DNA of 64,000 nucleotides from Balanoglossus misakiensis. Taxonomy: Eukaryota; Hemichordata. This document shows, in pieces, positions 13,333 through 26,800 of the stretch; positions within the stretch are counted from its first letter, which is position 1, and the number at the start of each line of letters is the position of its first letter. The notes under the pieces were generated by a model. The model saw nothing but the letters and a program-made list of their open reading frames with translations. It was not told the origin of the DNA and did no database searches. The position numbers and the translations under genes are program-made. The stretch covers positions 9,982,001 through 10,046,000 of the forward strand of contig CM082578.2 of the NCBI GenBank assembly GCA_040954595.2, in the 5' to 3' direction.

Positions 13333-15418
13333 CTATGATTTTGATAAATTTAGATTATCAAACCATGACAGACACTGCAGCTGAACTGAGCCCTGCGTTG
13401 ACACTGTCAGGAGTCTACTGTCGCCATCTCCAATTATACCTAGAAAAGAATTGATCATTTAGTACGAGCTGATCTGTGTTGACCACGAGTATCCTGGATG
13501 GATGTTTATGGCATGGATTACAACTTTCTATTCCCTCAATAATCATCATGTTAGTACATCAACTGTCAGTAAGAATAATGTTTTACATGTATATTCAATA
13601 AGGCCAATTACACAGTCCAGTCTCTCCACACATTTCGGTGGAGTAATATTTACATGACAATGCATTTTTTCATGCTCAGTCCAAATTTGATTGCAGAGAT
13701 TAGCAATACCCAGTCGCAGCTGTAGCTTCACTATTGAGTTGTTGTACAGAGAAGACAATTAATCTGAATCTGAGTCAGAAACTGACTTCAAATCAAATCA
13801 AATCCTCCCCCCCCCCCACAATTAATTTTAGTCTTGGCCAGGTCCTAGATGGAAGTCATACAATATACATGCTAACATCAGCAAGCACCTCCTACCCAGT
13901 TACTGACCTTTGAGAGTTTGACATGTCAGTGTCTTGTCACCCTGTTCTGTTATGACCTCTAACCTGTCGTCAACGTCGACTGTCCGACCCTGAAGGTCCA
14001 TTCTGCTGCCTGTACTCTCTGGAAGTTTCACTGTGATGTCACCTGCATTGTGATTTAAAAAAATTAACAGTTTCAAGAAAACCTAGGATTGAGGAATAGA
14101 GCTGTAATTTGTTATTGTTGTGCACACATACATGTACACATGCACACACAACCTATTTCAGACACCATGCACACACTACTTTAAATAACCAATTGAGGGC
14201 AATATTTGGGTCACAAAGAGCATCCAGGGGAGGTGACCAAACAATACACGAAAGTCTCTTTGTGGCAGCACTCAGTAATAGCCCGTGCAATTGAATTCTT
14301 CGCAGTAAAAGCCAGTCTCGTGATTGTCAAGCCAGTGAATGGGGAAACTGATGAAACCAAGCGTGAACAAAACAAGACACTACAAATGACTGAGGCTTGT
14401 ATTGAAAAGAAATGATGGGAAACAAAAAAAGCGGAGAAGGGCTCAGCTATCCATGGGCCCCCTTAACCTACCAGTTGAACTCAACAGTGTCACATCTTGG
14501 TGTCGTGTCACGTGTATGCCAATGTTGCCACTGTGTGTGGATGCATTTAAGTTACCATCTAGAGTGTCTGAAAAACAAGGGAAAATCCTCTACGTTATTC
14601 TCATTGACAAAATGTGGATACATGCATATTTCAATGTACATGTATGTTACAGGCAAATCTTGAAATACACAGCAGTCAGGCAGTACATATATTTACCTGG
14701 GAAATGGAGGTGAAAGGGTTACATTTTAAATGCTGCGATCTTTACAATGATTGGTGTTTGTAAATTCGGCAGTGATGAACCCAGGGCAGATTCTCTACTT
14801 GAATGTCTATGGTGAAACACTGACCAATTACATAATGTACTGATGTTTATAACAATACTGAAAATTGGATGATGTAAAAGTGATCTATTTACCAACTATT
14901 ACGTTTCCTGTATCGTTTCTCACATGCGACGACCCATGCAGATTGCCGAGGCTGATGTTACCGCTCATACTGGCGAAGAACGACTCATCATGGTAAACAG
15001 ACTTGGTTGATATCATACCTCTGTCACTGTAGACAGCCATATTTGTGCCGTACAGTTTGTCAGCCATGACACTCTGGTGAGAAATGAGAAATGCAGGATT
15101 CAGACAAAACTGCCATTGCTGACATTATCAGTCCATCAGGTTTTCAGTTTGTAGAATCAAGGTTTTGTCCACTTATTGACGGATGTAGCAGGTTTATTGA
15201 ATATAAGCATGCCACAACTTTTTGTCAAATGCATGTAGAAATCAACTGGCAATAACTTACCCCAGAACCATGAACTCTTATTTCTCCGTTGCTATGGAGA
15301 CTTTTCTCACTGATCACATTGCCAGACACACTGCTCACAGTCAGAGAAGCACACTGGAAACCAAAGGAGATACATGTACATTAGTACAAGAAACTACAAG
15401 TGAACTTCACCATCAATG

Positions 15419-15450
<32 letters not shown>

Positions 15451-16535
15451 TCTTACCTTGATGTTAGTCAATTTGCATTCTCCTTTATCTGTGACAATCG
15501 TACAATGATCATTTTCGATACCAATCACATGGATTTGGCCATTCTCACTCATGTGCGCATCAATGTCTACAGAAAAAAGTTTTATATCATCAGAGGCACA
15601 TACACATGATTGCTTAATACACTTTCACTGCTTCCCCTTTTAATTTTCGGTGCTATACATGTGCATCAACTACAGTTTTCTGTGTGAAATTGTCAAACAA
15701 AATAAAACACCTATTATTTAGCTTTATCACAGTCCCAACGTTACTGTAGGTATGCGAACAGTCAGCAAAGTTATTGTTGAAAATTTAATATTCAAGTCTG
15801 GGCATGAATTCATTTGTCAACAATAACAATGGTCACAGGCTGCATGATAACAGGCATTATTTTTAACGTACAGCTGTTCCAGTTTGTTTTAACAAACCAG
15901 TGAGACTCGATTTGCAACAATTTACCTACTTGGTGGCAATTTTTGCTGCGATAACACCATGTTATAAAATACAGGTACATTGCAACTACTATGGCAACTA
16001 CATTAAACCAATTTTACCAGGACTTACTAAATTTTATGGGCACTTCGATTTGTATTTGCAAATTTAATCGCCTGTTATAGTCTTCACCTCGAAGTCCATT
16101 TGCGGAGACTTTCAGACCGTCTATTTTATCGTATTTGACATCGCATTTGTACATCTCCGCTTCCGTGCTCGGGTCACCTTGACCGTCATCATCAGGGTCA
16201 TCCTGTTTCGAAACATTTTGCGAGGCGTTGCCGGTGCCTGTGACATATACAAATACCTTATTTGCTTCTGGGTGTGCGATTGGATCTGTTGGTGACACGG
16301 TAACTTTCAGATCACTGTTTACTCGAAGGGCACTGAATGTATCAACATCGAAAGACCAGCTTTCTAATTTTACACCCGCACTGTGACAATTCCTCTTGGA
16401 TATGACAGTGAATGCAGTGAAACTTCGAACTGGCGAGGAAAGTGGCGCTCCTGTAATCTTCATTCCGAGCAGAGATCGACACTGCAGTAATCGTGCAGAA
16501 ATGCACTTGCCAAAGACACAAGTTCTGATTATCAT
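13333..16535 (-). CDS. FAM185A: FAM185A-like protein (7 exons, 409 aa)
   Basis: Minus-strand exons in order: 16535-16028, 15566-15457, 15353-15261, 15073-14893, 14567-14472, 14042-13908, 13439-13333. All introns are GT-AG and the phases join into 409 codons plus TAG; human FAM185A is about 390 aa. Similarity to FAM185A runs through the whole model: IDGLKVSANG in exon 1, SFFASMSGNISLGNLHG in exon 4, LDGNLNASTHSGNIGIHV in exon 5, GDITVKLPEST in exon 6 and LSWFDNLNLSKS at the C-terminus. The repeated short strands with G-[ND]-I turns suggest a beta-helix of the DUF4097 type. The leader from the chosen Met is rich in Arg, Ser and Thr and poor in acidic residues, compatible with a mitochondrial presequence (inference). 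An in-frame Met at 16595 is an alternative start. The molecular function of FAM185A is unknown to me. Confidence 0.88.
15421..15450. repeat. (ATC)n microsatellite beside a FAM185A splice donor
   Basis: Ten ATC units on the plus strand read as GAT units on the minus strand. They begin five to six bases inside the intron after the GTAAGA donor of FAM185A exon 2, so expansion could directly change donor context. Confidence 0.9.
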
Positions 16536-16595
16536 TTTCCAACTTTTGCTAACAGTAACAGTCCAGTACACAGTCTCTTTTTCTCTCTCTCTCAA

Positions 16596-17917
16596 TAGAC
16601 AATACTTGCAGCTGCCTCAGTGGGACCAGGGATTATCGAATCACTACCGGAAGTTCTCAACAGATCCGAAGCACAGTCTTCCACTTCGTCGGAATCATTC
16701 ACCAGATCGTTGTCGTTATTTTGATCCGTCCATACTGCGAAGCCCGTGGATTGTTTACGGGGTGTTCGCGAGAACCAAACCTGCTTGGATCTGATGCAAC
16801 CGCCTTCCTAGATCCTCGGTGTCGGCATGTCGTTGTTACATAATGCACTGGTAATACTGCCCTCTTGTGTTAAAACAGTCGGTGCGTTTGTTTTTAGAGT
16901 CCATTTCCCCATGAATCAACTTGTTACGCACGATTGGGACAGACGCATAAATATTTATGGTTTTGACTGTCTTTATTACAACAAATAAAAACGCACACAG
17001 GTGTGAAATCTGTATGTCACGCCAAATTATACTTCCTATGATGAATGCTGTTTACTGCATTAGACCTCCGGCACCTTTGCAAAGGAGTTGCAAATCAAAA
17101 TGTTTTATATACGTACAAAAACTTGGTATCCCGGGCCCGATTTCTAAGGTAGTAGATACTGTTTTACTCCATGTATTTCTAAAAGATATACTAAAGCACC
17201 CAAATATTTATAATAGCTTTATACGATCTTTTTACTCACTTTATGCATAGTGACATTGCGTCCTATCCAGTCAGTCACATGCATCCACAATCATTCCTGA
17301 TTTGTTCATACGAGGTGCCCACCTCTAATGTTTCATTTGATTCTCACACACTCGTGAGAATCAAATCCTTTGGCCATTTTAATTGCCACGATCTAAATTT
17401 TAAATCTCTCGCCTCTTTTTCCGCTTCGTTTACTGTCGAGCCCCATAAAATTACCACGTATGCAAGTGGGCCTGGCCGGCCTGGTATGCATATGCAACCA
17501 AGCGTACGCGTCTCAGTTTCCGCGCAGTGCATATGGTCCGATTAATTGAAGTGGGATTTCCAAGCTCAAGTAATTTCTCTTTTTAAAAAAATACCTGCAG
17601 CTATACTTATATTTTCTGGATATGCTGTGGCAGGCCTACGTCACGTTCAATAGTTTAACTTTTACTCAGAGGCTGTAGAAAAGTTTAATAATTCGCAAGG
17701 TTTCATGGGAGAGTTGAGCCGAGGTCATTCCCCAGCTCATTGTTATGCAAATTTCACAGATCGACTTGCGATCATGACTTCCGTGTTGTCACCGGATTTA
17801 CAGAGAACTTCTGACTCGGGTGGGCAAGCAAGCGTTCAGTTCTCGCCCTCAGAGAAAACCGACGGACCACAACCACTTTCGCCGTCTTTCTGGCTTCAGT
17901 TGTTTTGACGTCAGTCG
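16596..17917. other. Divergent promoter region of FAM185A-like and plexin, with probable plexin 5' exon at its end
   Basis: The two genes diverge here. A CCGGAAGT ETS-type motif at about 16646-16653 lies just upstream of the FAM185A start. The right end has a good donor, GTGAGTA at 17918, that can pair with the acceptor before 21470, so the sequence ending at 17917 may be the non-coding first exon of the plexin gene. The 67-codon open frame starting at 17705 looks like chance: it has no domain and ends before the donor. Confidence 0.4.
17906..17913 (+). promoter_or_regulatory. Palindromic CRE-type site TGACGTCA
   Basis: A perfect TGACGTCA octamer lies four bases before the candidate donor of the plexin first exon. 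The motif is the classical CREB/ATF binding site. Whether it is used is not shown by sequence. Confidence 0.4.
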
Positions 17918-20900
17918 GTGAGTACAGAAGTTAATCACACCAGTCATAATAGTTCAGTTGTTGCCATGATTACCAGAGGTTTGGACGCCTGACGTGCAAT
18001 GCCAAATGATCGGACTTAGTACATGTAGTACTAGTAAGTATGTTGCGTCAGTGTGTGTGTCGATGACTTCATCATGCCCTTGTTGTCGATGTCAGGCATG
18101 TGTCGTACACTGAAGTTTTCATAAATTACAAGTATCTCTACTGTCAGCTAGCTGCGATCTCATTTGGGAGCTCAAATGTCCATCCACAGACGTGGCCCCG
18201 TGGCAGATGATCGGTTTCGTATGTAAAGTACACGGAGCTGGATCCGATTCCCAAGTTCTTGCAATGGTAGCCTGATCCCCCATTGAGCATGAGGTTGAGG
18301 TTACGTTGCAGAGTACCATGGATCATATATACGAGTATATCCTTGAAATTTCTCAACAGAAGGGGGTGATCTACGGAAAAGTACTGATGGTACCTTCGAG
18401 ATGGTATAGAGAGAGAGGGGGGGGGGGGGCATCTCCCCTTCTATTATAACTCGGTACCAGATCCGAAACTGTAAAATCTTGTTTGCAATCATGATCCATA
18501 TAAACCGTGGCGTCTTAAAGTTGTTAATTAGCTGCCAGGGTTACATCATCATCATTTCCTGGTACAATGATATGTCAGTGCACAGTGGTGGCTTCATCAG
18601 GTCAGTGGTTGTAAAAGTGTCAAAATAAAATCATAGTCATACATGTTTGCGAGCCGTGACCCAAAAATATCAGACAAAAGTTGTAATTTGATATTGCAAG
18701 AGTATTATATGATGTACGTCAGTGTACAGTGCAGAATCAATTTAATATTTGACTTTTTTTCAAAATATTCAAATTTCCCTTCACATGCTGGACTTGTCCC
18801 AAAGACAGTTCAGCAAAATATGATCTTCCCAGAAATCCACTTCCTTGTTCCTAGTCAATAGGATGTACAATGTATCTGTTTTCTTTTCCACTGGTCAGTT
18901 CTTCAATGCCACAGTGTCCCTTGGGAAGGTCATCAGGTCACAGGGGTCAGGAAACTGATCACATAAACACAATGCATAAGAGACACTTTTAATATAAGAA
19001 CTTCCTAATCCAGGCTTCACCAAGACATTATTTTCAGTTTATTTTGTTTTGGCCTAAACTTAAATAGTACTCATGTACAAGCCTGGTATTATGACAAGCA
19101 ATGTACGGTGACCCAGGGCTCGAAATTAAGCGTTGCCCAATTGCCCGTGGCAACTAAATATTGATGCAGGGCAAGAAAGTTGTCAATTACCTTACTTGCC
19201 CGTTCGAGCAGCCAAAAATTGACAGTAGCTTGACATTACTCCGCTATGCACTGCCAACTTGCTAGCCTTTGAAGGGCAAGCCACTAGCAGTTCTAAAAAT
19301 AAACTTCCATAACAACATGTCCACTTGACGCTTTTTGACTGAATATAGATTTTGGACTTGTTTTACAGGCTCTTGAACTATAAGCCGTTGGTGCTTGTAG
19401 CTACATTGTAATCTTTTGCTGCAATGTCAGTTTTATCAGGTTCTGAACATGACAACTGACACATTCTAGAAGGTGCCAGTCTTTGACCTTTTCACCTCCC
19501 ATGAATTTACAACTTCGATAAGGATATGGTTTTTATACCAGACTCCTCTTGTGCATTGTAACATAGATCCCTCAAGGGTCTACAGAATTGGAATGAAATT
19601 TCTTTAGTTTACGTATACATGTACTGGTATATGTGTGAGTGTACATGTAGGTCCCTTATAAACTCCACTTTGTAGTATTATTTTGTTTCCCATGGTAGAA
19701 ACCTTGCTGCTATTAAAATAACCATTGGGTTCCACTTTAAAATCCTGCCATGAAACAAGATGAAACTGCATTTGTTTGTACAGTGTTTAGCACTCAAGAT
19801 CAGCCAGGAGTAATGGTCAACAAGTCAATCAAAAAAGTGAACTTTGTCATCTGTTTGTCCATTTTACTAGTGTAATGGACTTGTTCAAGTTGATTACATT
19901 TATTAAATATTACATGTACCTTTACAGTAAGGTCACCTCAGTAACCTACAGCAGATGTCAAGATCAACAGCAGTACATGATGTACATGTACTAAAAGTTT
20001 ACTGATGACGAACTCATAGAGGTGTGTCCCTGAAACTAGTTAATTATTGCTATGAAGTAATGGAGGACTGTAAACATTCCTAGACTGTTTCCAGCCAATA
20101 AACAGCCTGCAGGCACTGATGGTTAGTTGCTTGACTGGACATATTTCAATAGAAATGAATAAATAGCATAGCTCTTTAACAGATGCAAAAGTATCTGAGC
20201 TGGGAGCCCGGCGACAGTCTCGACATCCATGAAAAGGGTTTATTTCAACAACCTATATGGAGATATTAAGAGTAATACAAATAAAAATTGATACATGTAG
20301 TAATTACTTTGTCCTGGAAGTAACAAAATTGAAACTCTGTTATGAGATCAATATTATAACATTAATAAAGTAATTCTAAACTTTTCATGAAAGTTTTATT
20401 GGGTCAATTAATGTATATATAGTCATAAATCCTTACCATATAATGCCTACCAATGTATTTGAATCCTTATGTCGACCAGTGTTCTTCAACTCAGTATTTT
20501 TTGTATTATAAATTGCCAAGTACATGTATGCAAATGTCTAACACTAAGATATTACCCGTATAAATATATTTTGGCCCAGATTAAACATTTTCCACCAGAC
20601 CAGGATATCCTTAATTGTAAACTCAGGATATCAGTATGTGTAAACATGGTCACAGCTCGATTCTCTGTTGCAAGTAGATCAAAAGTTCACTGTGCCAATT
20701 TCCTTCATGGAAAGTATAGATTCATCAAATTAAAGAGGATGTGTTTATTGATTGGCTGTCAGAAAGTATGAAACTTTCTGTCATGGGTTGTTGAAGTTGT
20801 GAATGCTGATTTAAGCTTTGTTTTTCCTTCAGACATTTCCGCATTCTGGTGCTGGTAAATTGTAATCACATTATGCAACAGGCAGTGTGCATAGGCAAAT

Positions 20901-21469
20901 AATCTTTTTTGTGCTCCAATCTATTGTTGCATGTCTGGACAGATTAAAGGGGCAAAGGTGCTATACATTTAATTGGTATTAAGGTTCTATTTCTTGGTAT
21001 TGTAAGTCACTGATTATATTTTTTCTGATACTTGTTATTTTCCATTTTCCCTTGTAATTTATAAGCGCTGTGAGTAATACTATAGTGACATGCTTGCATA
21101 GCTGTTTTTGTAACACAACATAAATATTTCAGTTTCCTGCACTGGTCGGATCAATGTCATGTCATTGGTTAACAGTTTCTAAACTATCACCTTATGAATA
21201 TACTACATGTATGTACACGTACATGTCTCGTTAGACATTTATATCTAGTGATGAAACCACCGGTAATGCCTGTGTCATGCCTTTGTGCCCTAAAGGGGCT
21301 GTCTTCCTGGGATGACTGACTCCATTCTCTTGGATAGACACCTGTATTCTGTTATATAGTACATGTATATGTACCTTCTGGCTTCAATTTCATGGCTACT
21401 GTTTCTCAAGGCAATACTCTTCATGCAACACTGATGTACAATACATGTACCTGTTTGTTTTATTGACAG
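17918..21469 (+). other. Long first intron of the plexin gene (inferred)
   Basis: This is AT-rich DNA with many ACATGTA-type words and no convincing exon on either strand. It contains a G-run near 18418-18429 and a repeat-like stretch at 19117-19300. It runs from the candidate first-exon donor to the TTGACAG acceptor before the signal-peptide exon. Confidence 0.45.
19117..19300. repeat. Putative dispersed repeat fragment (GGGCTCGAAATTAAG type)
   Basis: The stretch begins with GGGCTCGAAATTAAGCG and contains several short direct and inverted copies of the word TTGCCC/GGGCAA over about 180 bp. Sequences starting with this word recur in marine animal genomes as I remember them, but only one copy is in this window, so the call is tentative. 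Confidence 0.3.
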
Positions 21470-21497
21470 ATAAAGAAGTCACCTGTGATTGGATAAG
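21470..21497 (+). other. 5' UTR part of the first plexin coding exon
   Basis: The acceptor TTTTATTGACAG ends at 21469, leaving 28 bases before the ATG at 21498. This supports an upstream non-coding exon. An in-frame TTG at 21489 is not a likely start. Confidence 0.5.
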
Positions 21498-23809
21498 ATG
21501 CCATCTTATCCTGTTTTAATTATTCTACTCAGCCAGTGCTTGGTTTGTTGCTATGGTAATTACAAAGTTGGAAACTTCTCTGATGCCTGGTCCCATGGAT
21601 TCAATCACCTGACAGTTCATGGGAATGGGAGTGTGTATCTTGGAGGTGTGAATAATGTCTATAAATTGGACAACAAGTTGCAGTTACTGCATAATGTGAC
21701 CACTGGACCAGTTGATGATGCACCCAATGGGTGGACTGATGTTCATAACAAAATCCTTGCCATCAATTCTGTGGCTGACAATCTCGTGGTGTGTGGAAGT
21801 TACAAGGGCTACTGTGAGATACGAAGTGCATCAGACCTGTCGCGCAGTCATGGAAATAATAATGTGTATGTAGCAGCAGATACTGTTGAGGATTCCACTG
21901 TTGGACTTGTTGCTGGTGGTTATGGTCAACAGATGTTGTATGTGGGAACTACAAGAACACAAGCTGGACTGGGCAACCCATTTGTGAGTGGCCGACAACT
22001 TGATGGCACAGGCTTATTTAATGTGATTGATGGTGAAACTCGAGTGCGCCAAGGGGTGGTAGCAGCAGAGTTTAGAATTACATACAATTTTGGATTTTCC
22101 TATGGAAAGTTTACTTACTTTATAAACACCCAACAGTCAGACCCAAATAATGGAGATTCAGATCGCAAATCCAAAATTGCCAGAGTCTGTCAAGACAGAA
22201 GTCCTCACTATTATGATTCATTTACTGAAGTCGCACTGAAATGTACAGATGACAATGAATACCAGATACAAGCAGCATACATCACCAGACCAGGATCTGA
22301 CTTAGTCAATGCATGGTTACTGGAAGAAGATGAAGAGGTTCTGTTCACGGTATTCACCAAACAAGACACAACATCTGCAGTGTGTATGTACCGAATGAAA
22401 ACTATTAAAGAAGCATTCACAGGAGCTGTTAAAAATTGTCTCACCAGTGCAGGAGCGAGTTCACCTTATACTGTCAAGTATCTGTCTCAGAGTGGCTGTG
22501 GATCATCTACCACGGTGAGTTTTATATGATTACTGTTGATTAAGCCATAGCAGATAAATGTTAACATGTACAAGTACATGTAAGTACATGTATGTACATT
22601 CTTAAGTTTTGGAAACTTACATTTAACAAACAAGTATGTGTTTATGTTGGTTTTGTTACAGTTATTCTATGTCAGCATGTGTCTGTGTTTGTCTGTCTGT
22701 CCATCTGGTGTTCGTGAGGTGTCCATAGACAAAATAATTTCCACTGAAAACTTGAAAACTACATGGCCAAATGTCATGCATCTTGGCACAAGCAGAGGTT
22801 CGGTAACATTTTTTTGAGTGCGTATTTTTGACGCATTCATAAAAAAAACTCCTTTCAGCCTGCGTCGCACACATGTCTAGTTCAATATTCATTAAACAAA
22901 ACAAGGCTTATGTTTGTACCATACGTGTATCTCTGCCAGTGTTGGCATTGCAAGCATTTACCAATTCACACCTGTTGCTTGGTTTTTGTGTGATTGACAG
23001 TTTCAGAATTACATGTACATTGTATGTCATTAGTGCTTCTCAATCCTTCTGAACCTACATGAAGACCTCAAACAGGTTTTTCTTGTCAAAATCAGTTTTA
23101 TTTCTGCTCAAATCACAACAAAGTTTCTATTACTAGCCATTAATAACAACTTGACCTTGGTTTTCATCTGATTAATAGTTTGTGGCTTCTGATCTGGTTT
23201 CAGTATTTTGAAGACTCACTTGAATGCTATGCAGCAGGGTTCTATACGTATGCCCGTGACGAGACTGCAATCTCTGCTGTAGCCACATGGTCTGGTAATA
23301 AACAGTTAACAGCAATAGCTGTAACAACCATACAACAGCATACAGTGGCATTCCTTGGAAACAGTACTGGACATTTGTCAAAGGTATGTGCTAGTCATGT
23401 AAATACTTGTCCTGTTGTCTGTATAGCATTGTAGTTTGTTTATCAAAATTGTATATCAGTAACTGAGTACATAATATAAATGTTACTAGTACGTAAATAC
23501 ATTATATGTGCTTTACTAAACTTTAGTGTAGGGTGTATGTGTGTACAATGTATGTGTATATAGCAGCAAGTTACGTGTAATATGACAAATCAGCATTTCA
23601 TGCATTATCTGTGTCACAGATTCAACCATATAATTCAAATTTTATTTCTGTTTTTCTTTTCCCTTTCCATCTTATGACAGTTACACATCACATCAAGTTC
23701 AGCAGACACATATGAGACTTTCCCTGTTGATGATATGCAAGAAAGAATTCTCTCCGATATGGTATTTGATGTCAGCAAGGAGCACGTTTATGTAGCTACA
23801 AACAAAATG
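21498..23809 (+). other. Plexin module: signal peptide and sema domain (exons 1-3)
   Basis: Residues 1-23 form a signal peptide with core [12 protein letters not shown]. The sema beta-propeller follows ([33 protein letters not shown]) to about residue 442. Exon 1 alone encodes 339 residues with no intron, like the large sema-coding exon of vertebrate plexin genes. Sema binds semaphorin and keeps the receptor autoinhibited in known plexins. Confidence 0.9.
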
Positions 23810-26800
23810 GTAAGATATGTAGCAAGATAGTTTCTGAGATATTGTTAGTGGTAGTCAAAAGTAGCATATTTGAATCTCACCTTTCAAATAAATAGACTTG
23901 TTAGACATTGTTACCGGTACTCAATTTTCAAGTAATTTGTCTTGAGTGAATATAACCAACATTAGCTGTTTACATGATTTATGTCATAATTAATTAATTA
24001 ATTATATTAAAGGTATACGGTCACCTATGGAAATTTAGCTACAGTTACCATGGTAAACATGAGATCTAGCCAATCATGGATTTTCAGTGGGTGGCACAAG
24101 CGAAAAAAAGAGCGCCACCACATGTTCTTTAGAACGGTTAAATACGCCATATCAGCCATATATGGGCGTATGTAAATTGGAGGTGACTGTTACTGTATAC
24201 CTTTAATCGACCAGATGCCCATGGTTTGGATATTACAGATAATATTTCTATTCATTTCACACAGGTTCATAAATTGAAGGTAGAAGATTGCAGTCAGTAC
24301 ACAACTTGTGAATCATGTTTTGCATCAATGGATCCATACTGTGGATGGTGTACTTTGGAAAGAAGGTAATGTTTTTGTGTAGATATATATACCAATCATT
24401 TTTACTTGGAGTTTCATTCCATGTATTCAAATTTTCTTTTGAGTTTTGTTGTATGTATCCTACATTGTAGGTTAAAGAGATTTTGCGCCCCATTCCATAG
24501 AGGATAGATAGTTAGATTCCGTGTTACCTGTTTTTGCATCCAATAACTGCTGTGTCCTGTATAATTCCATATACATTTTCTTTCCTTCCTTCCCACTGCC
24601 ATTACTGAGTATAGCTAGATTACACTTCTACCTCAAAGTGAAACATTGACTATGCCTCACTATACTGTACGTAGATCAGAGTTTCATGAAGTAACTTTTT
24701 TACCCCCTTCTCATAGATGTTCACTGTATTCAAACTGCTCGCTTTCGAGTGAGACATCAAGATGGCTGGATGCTTTCTCTGTTAATCCACAATGTGTTGA
24801 GATCTTATCCATCTTACCAGCTGACAGTTCACCAATAGCTGTTCGAGACAAGGTGGGAGATCTTCATTTATCATGCTACTGAAAACACATAGGGTCATTT
24901 TGTCACAGATAAGACTTCAACAGTATAACATGCATCAGTGTTAAGCAAAGACATACATGAAATTTGTCCTACAACAAATGAAATCTTCAGGAAGGGCACC
25001 TTCAATGATCAACATCAATGCAGATGTTTGCATTCAATTTATAAAATTTTATGTTTCTGTTCCCCAGATCACCATAGAAGTAGCTGAATTACCTGAACTT
25101 GTGGATTCAAACGTGTACAACTGTAGTTACAGTGATGGTTTTGTGATTCCTGCTGACAAAAATGCTGGTCTCTTGACATGTGACACAACCCCAGTTGCTG
25201 AGAGACAATCTATACCACCAGGACAAGGTAATATAACAATGCCTGTATATTCAAGTACATCTGCAAGCTTGTGTAATAATTTCCATGGTGAAATTAGTTT
25301 AACACTGTATTTATAAGAGAACTGAACTCATTTCTGCTATACCATGCAAAGTCAGCACTTTGACATTTCACATACATGTGTTTTTTGTCTTTTTAGATCA
25401 TGTGACCATCACTTTGTCGATCGGAAGCACAGAAACAAATGTGTACTTTGTTGACACTGATTTCCACTACTATGACTGCTCAACACATAAATCGTAAGTA
25501 AAAGTGCAAAGATTATTAAAATTGTTTTGTGATATTTTTAAGAAGGACAAATTTTGATCCATAGTAAAATGGATAATGCAATTTATATACATGAATAGAC
25601 AATCAAATGAGAAACATCAACTATTCCACAGTGGCACCAAGTTGTTTTATTTACTGTAAAAGATTGTAGTTTTGTCGGAATCTGAAATTTAGTGATTTAG
25701 CATTAATACATGTATACATTCTTCACAAATACAGTGTTTGAAATTATTATCATCTTCAGCTTCCTGTTAGAAATGCTCACAGATATACATGGTCCACAAA
25801 CATAGCCTGATAATACAGCAGACCAAACACTTGGTTTGTTTTGACCAACAAATCAATACCAGGTTCCCTTTACACTCTATTAATCAGTTTGGTGATATAT
25901 CAAACAAACTTATGGGAGATAATGACAGTTTAATATGAAGATTTGTGACTCAGTGGAATTTGGCAAACAAATAGCCAACCCAAGTATGGGCGGAACAACG
26001 TACACTATTATATTCAAGGTACACGTCATTCCATGGACAGTTTCAGGTCAAATGTATGTTTTAACGCCATGAAAATATGAAATATGCAGTATGAAAATAA
26101 GCATGGTCTGCAAGTTTATATATGTGCCATGATGATCTGGAAAACTTTCATCAAGAAATCTGAAGACATTTACATTTTGCATGATGGTTCAATTTGATGC
26201 ATTCACTGCCTGAGACATTCAATTTGCAGTTGTGCAATTTTCAAGCATAATTATTTGTTAGTTTGATTAAATGGATTTAAACCTCTGTGCAGTTTGTATG
26301 GAGTAATTGTTGTCCTCAGTTAGGAATAGAAACTGTAAAGTCATCAATCATTTTGATTCACTGACTAAAATAACCACAATGAGTAGTATAAAGCCAGTGT
26401 TGTTTTCACTGGCCTTAAAAACATTTGAAGCTGTCAATTGAAATCTGCTGTTTACATTGAAAATACATGTATGCTGTTTTTACCCACGCGCCCACATCCC
26501 ACACTCTCCAAATTGTCCAACCAAAGATATTATCTCAAAATTTCGCCCTTAGTCAGCGAAGGGATGGGCAACAATTGCATGGTTTGTTTTCGGTGTTTAA
26601 ACCAGGAAATAGATTCATTTATATTGTTTGAGTGTCGGTCTTCAGAAGATCTGTGTCAACACCTTTTGTAACCAGTTTCTCTTTGTTTTCAGTACCTATA
26701 CCAGGAAACTTGTTAGTATGTATGTCATTGTCAGTGAAAGTGGACCTATTTCCTCGTTCTGCTAAACTCAGTGGAGCGTTGTGAAAGGGGTGTAAAGATT

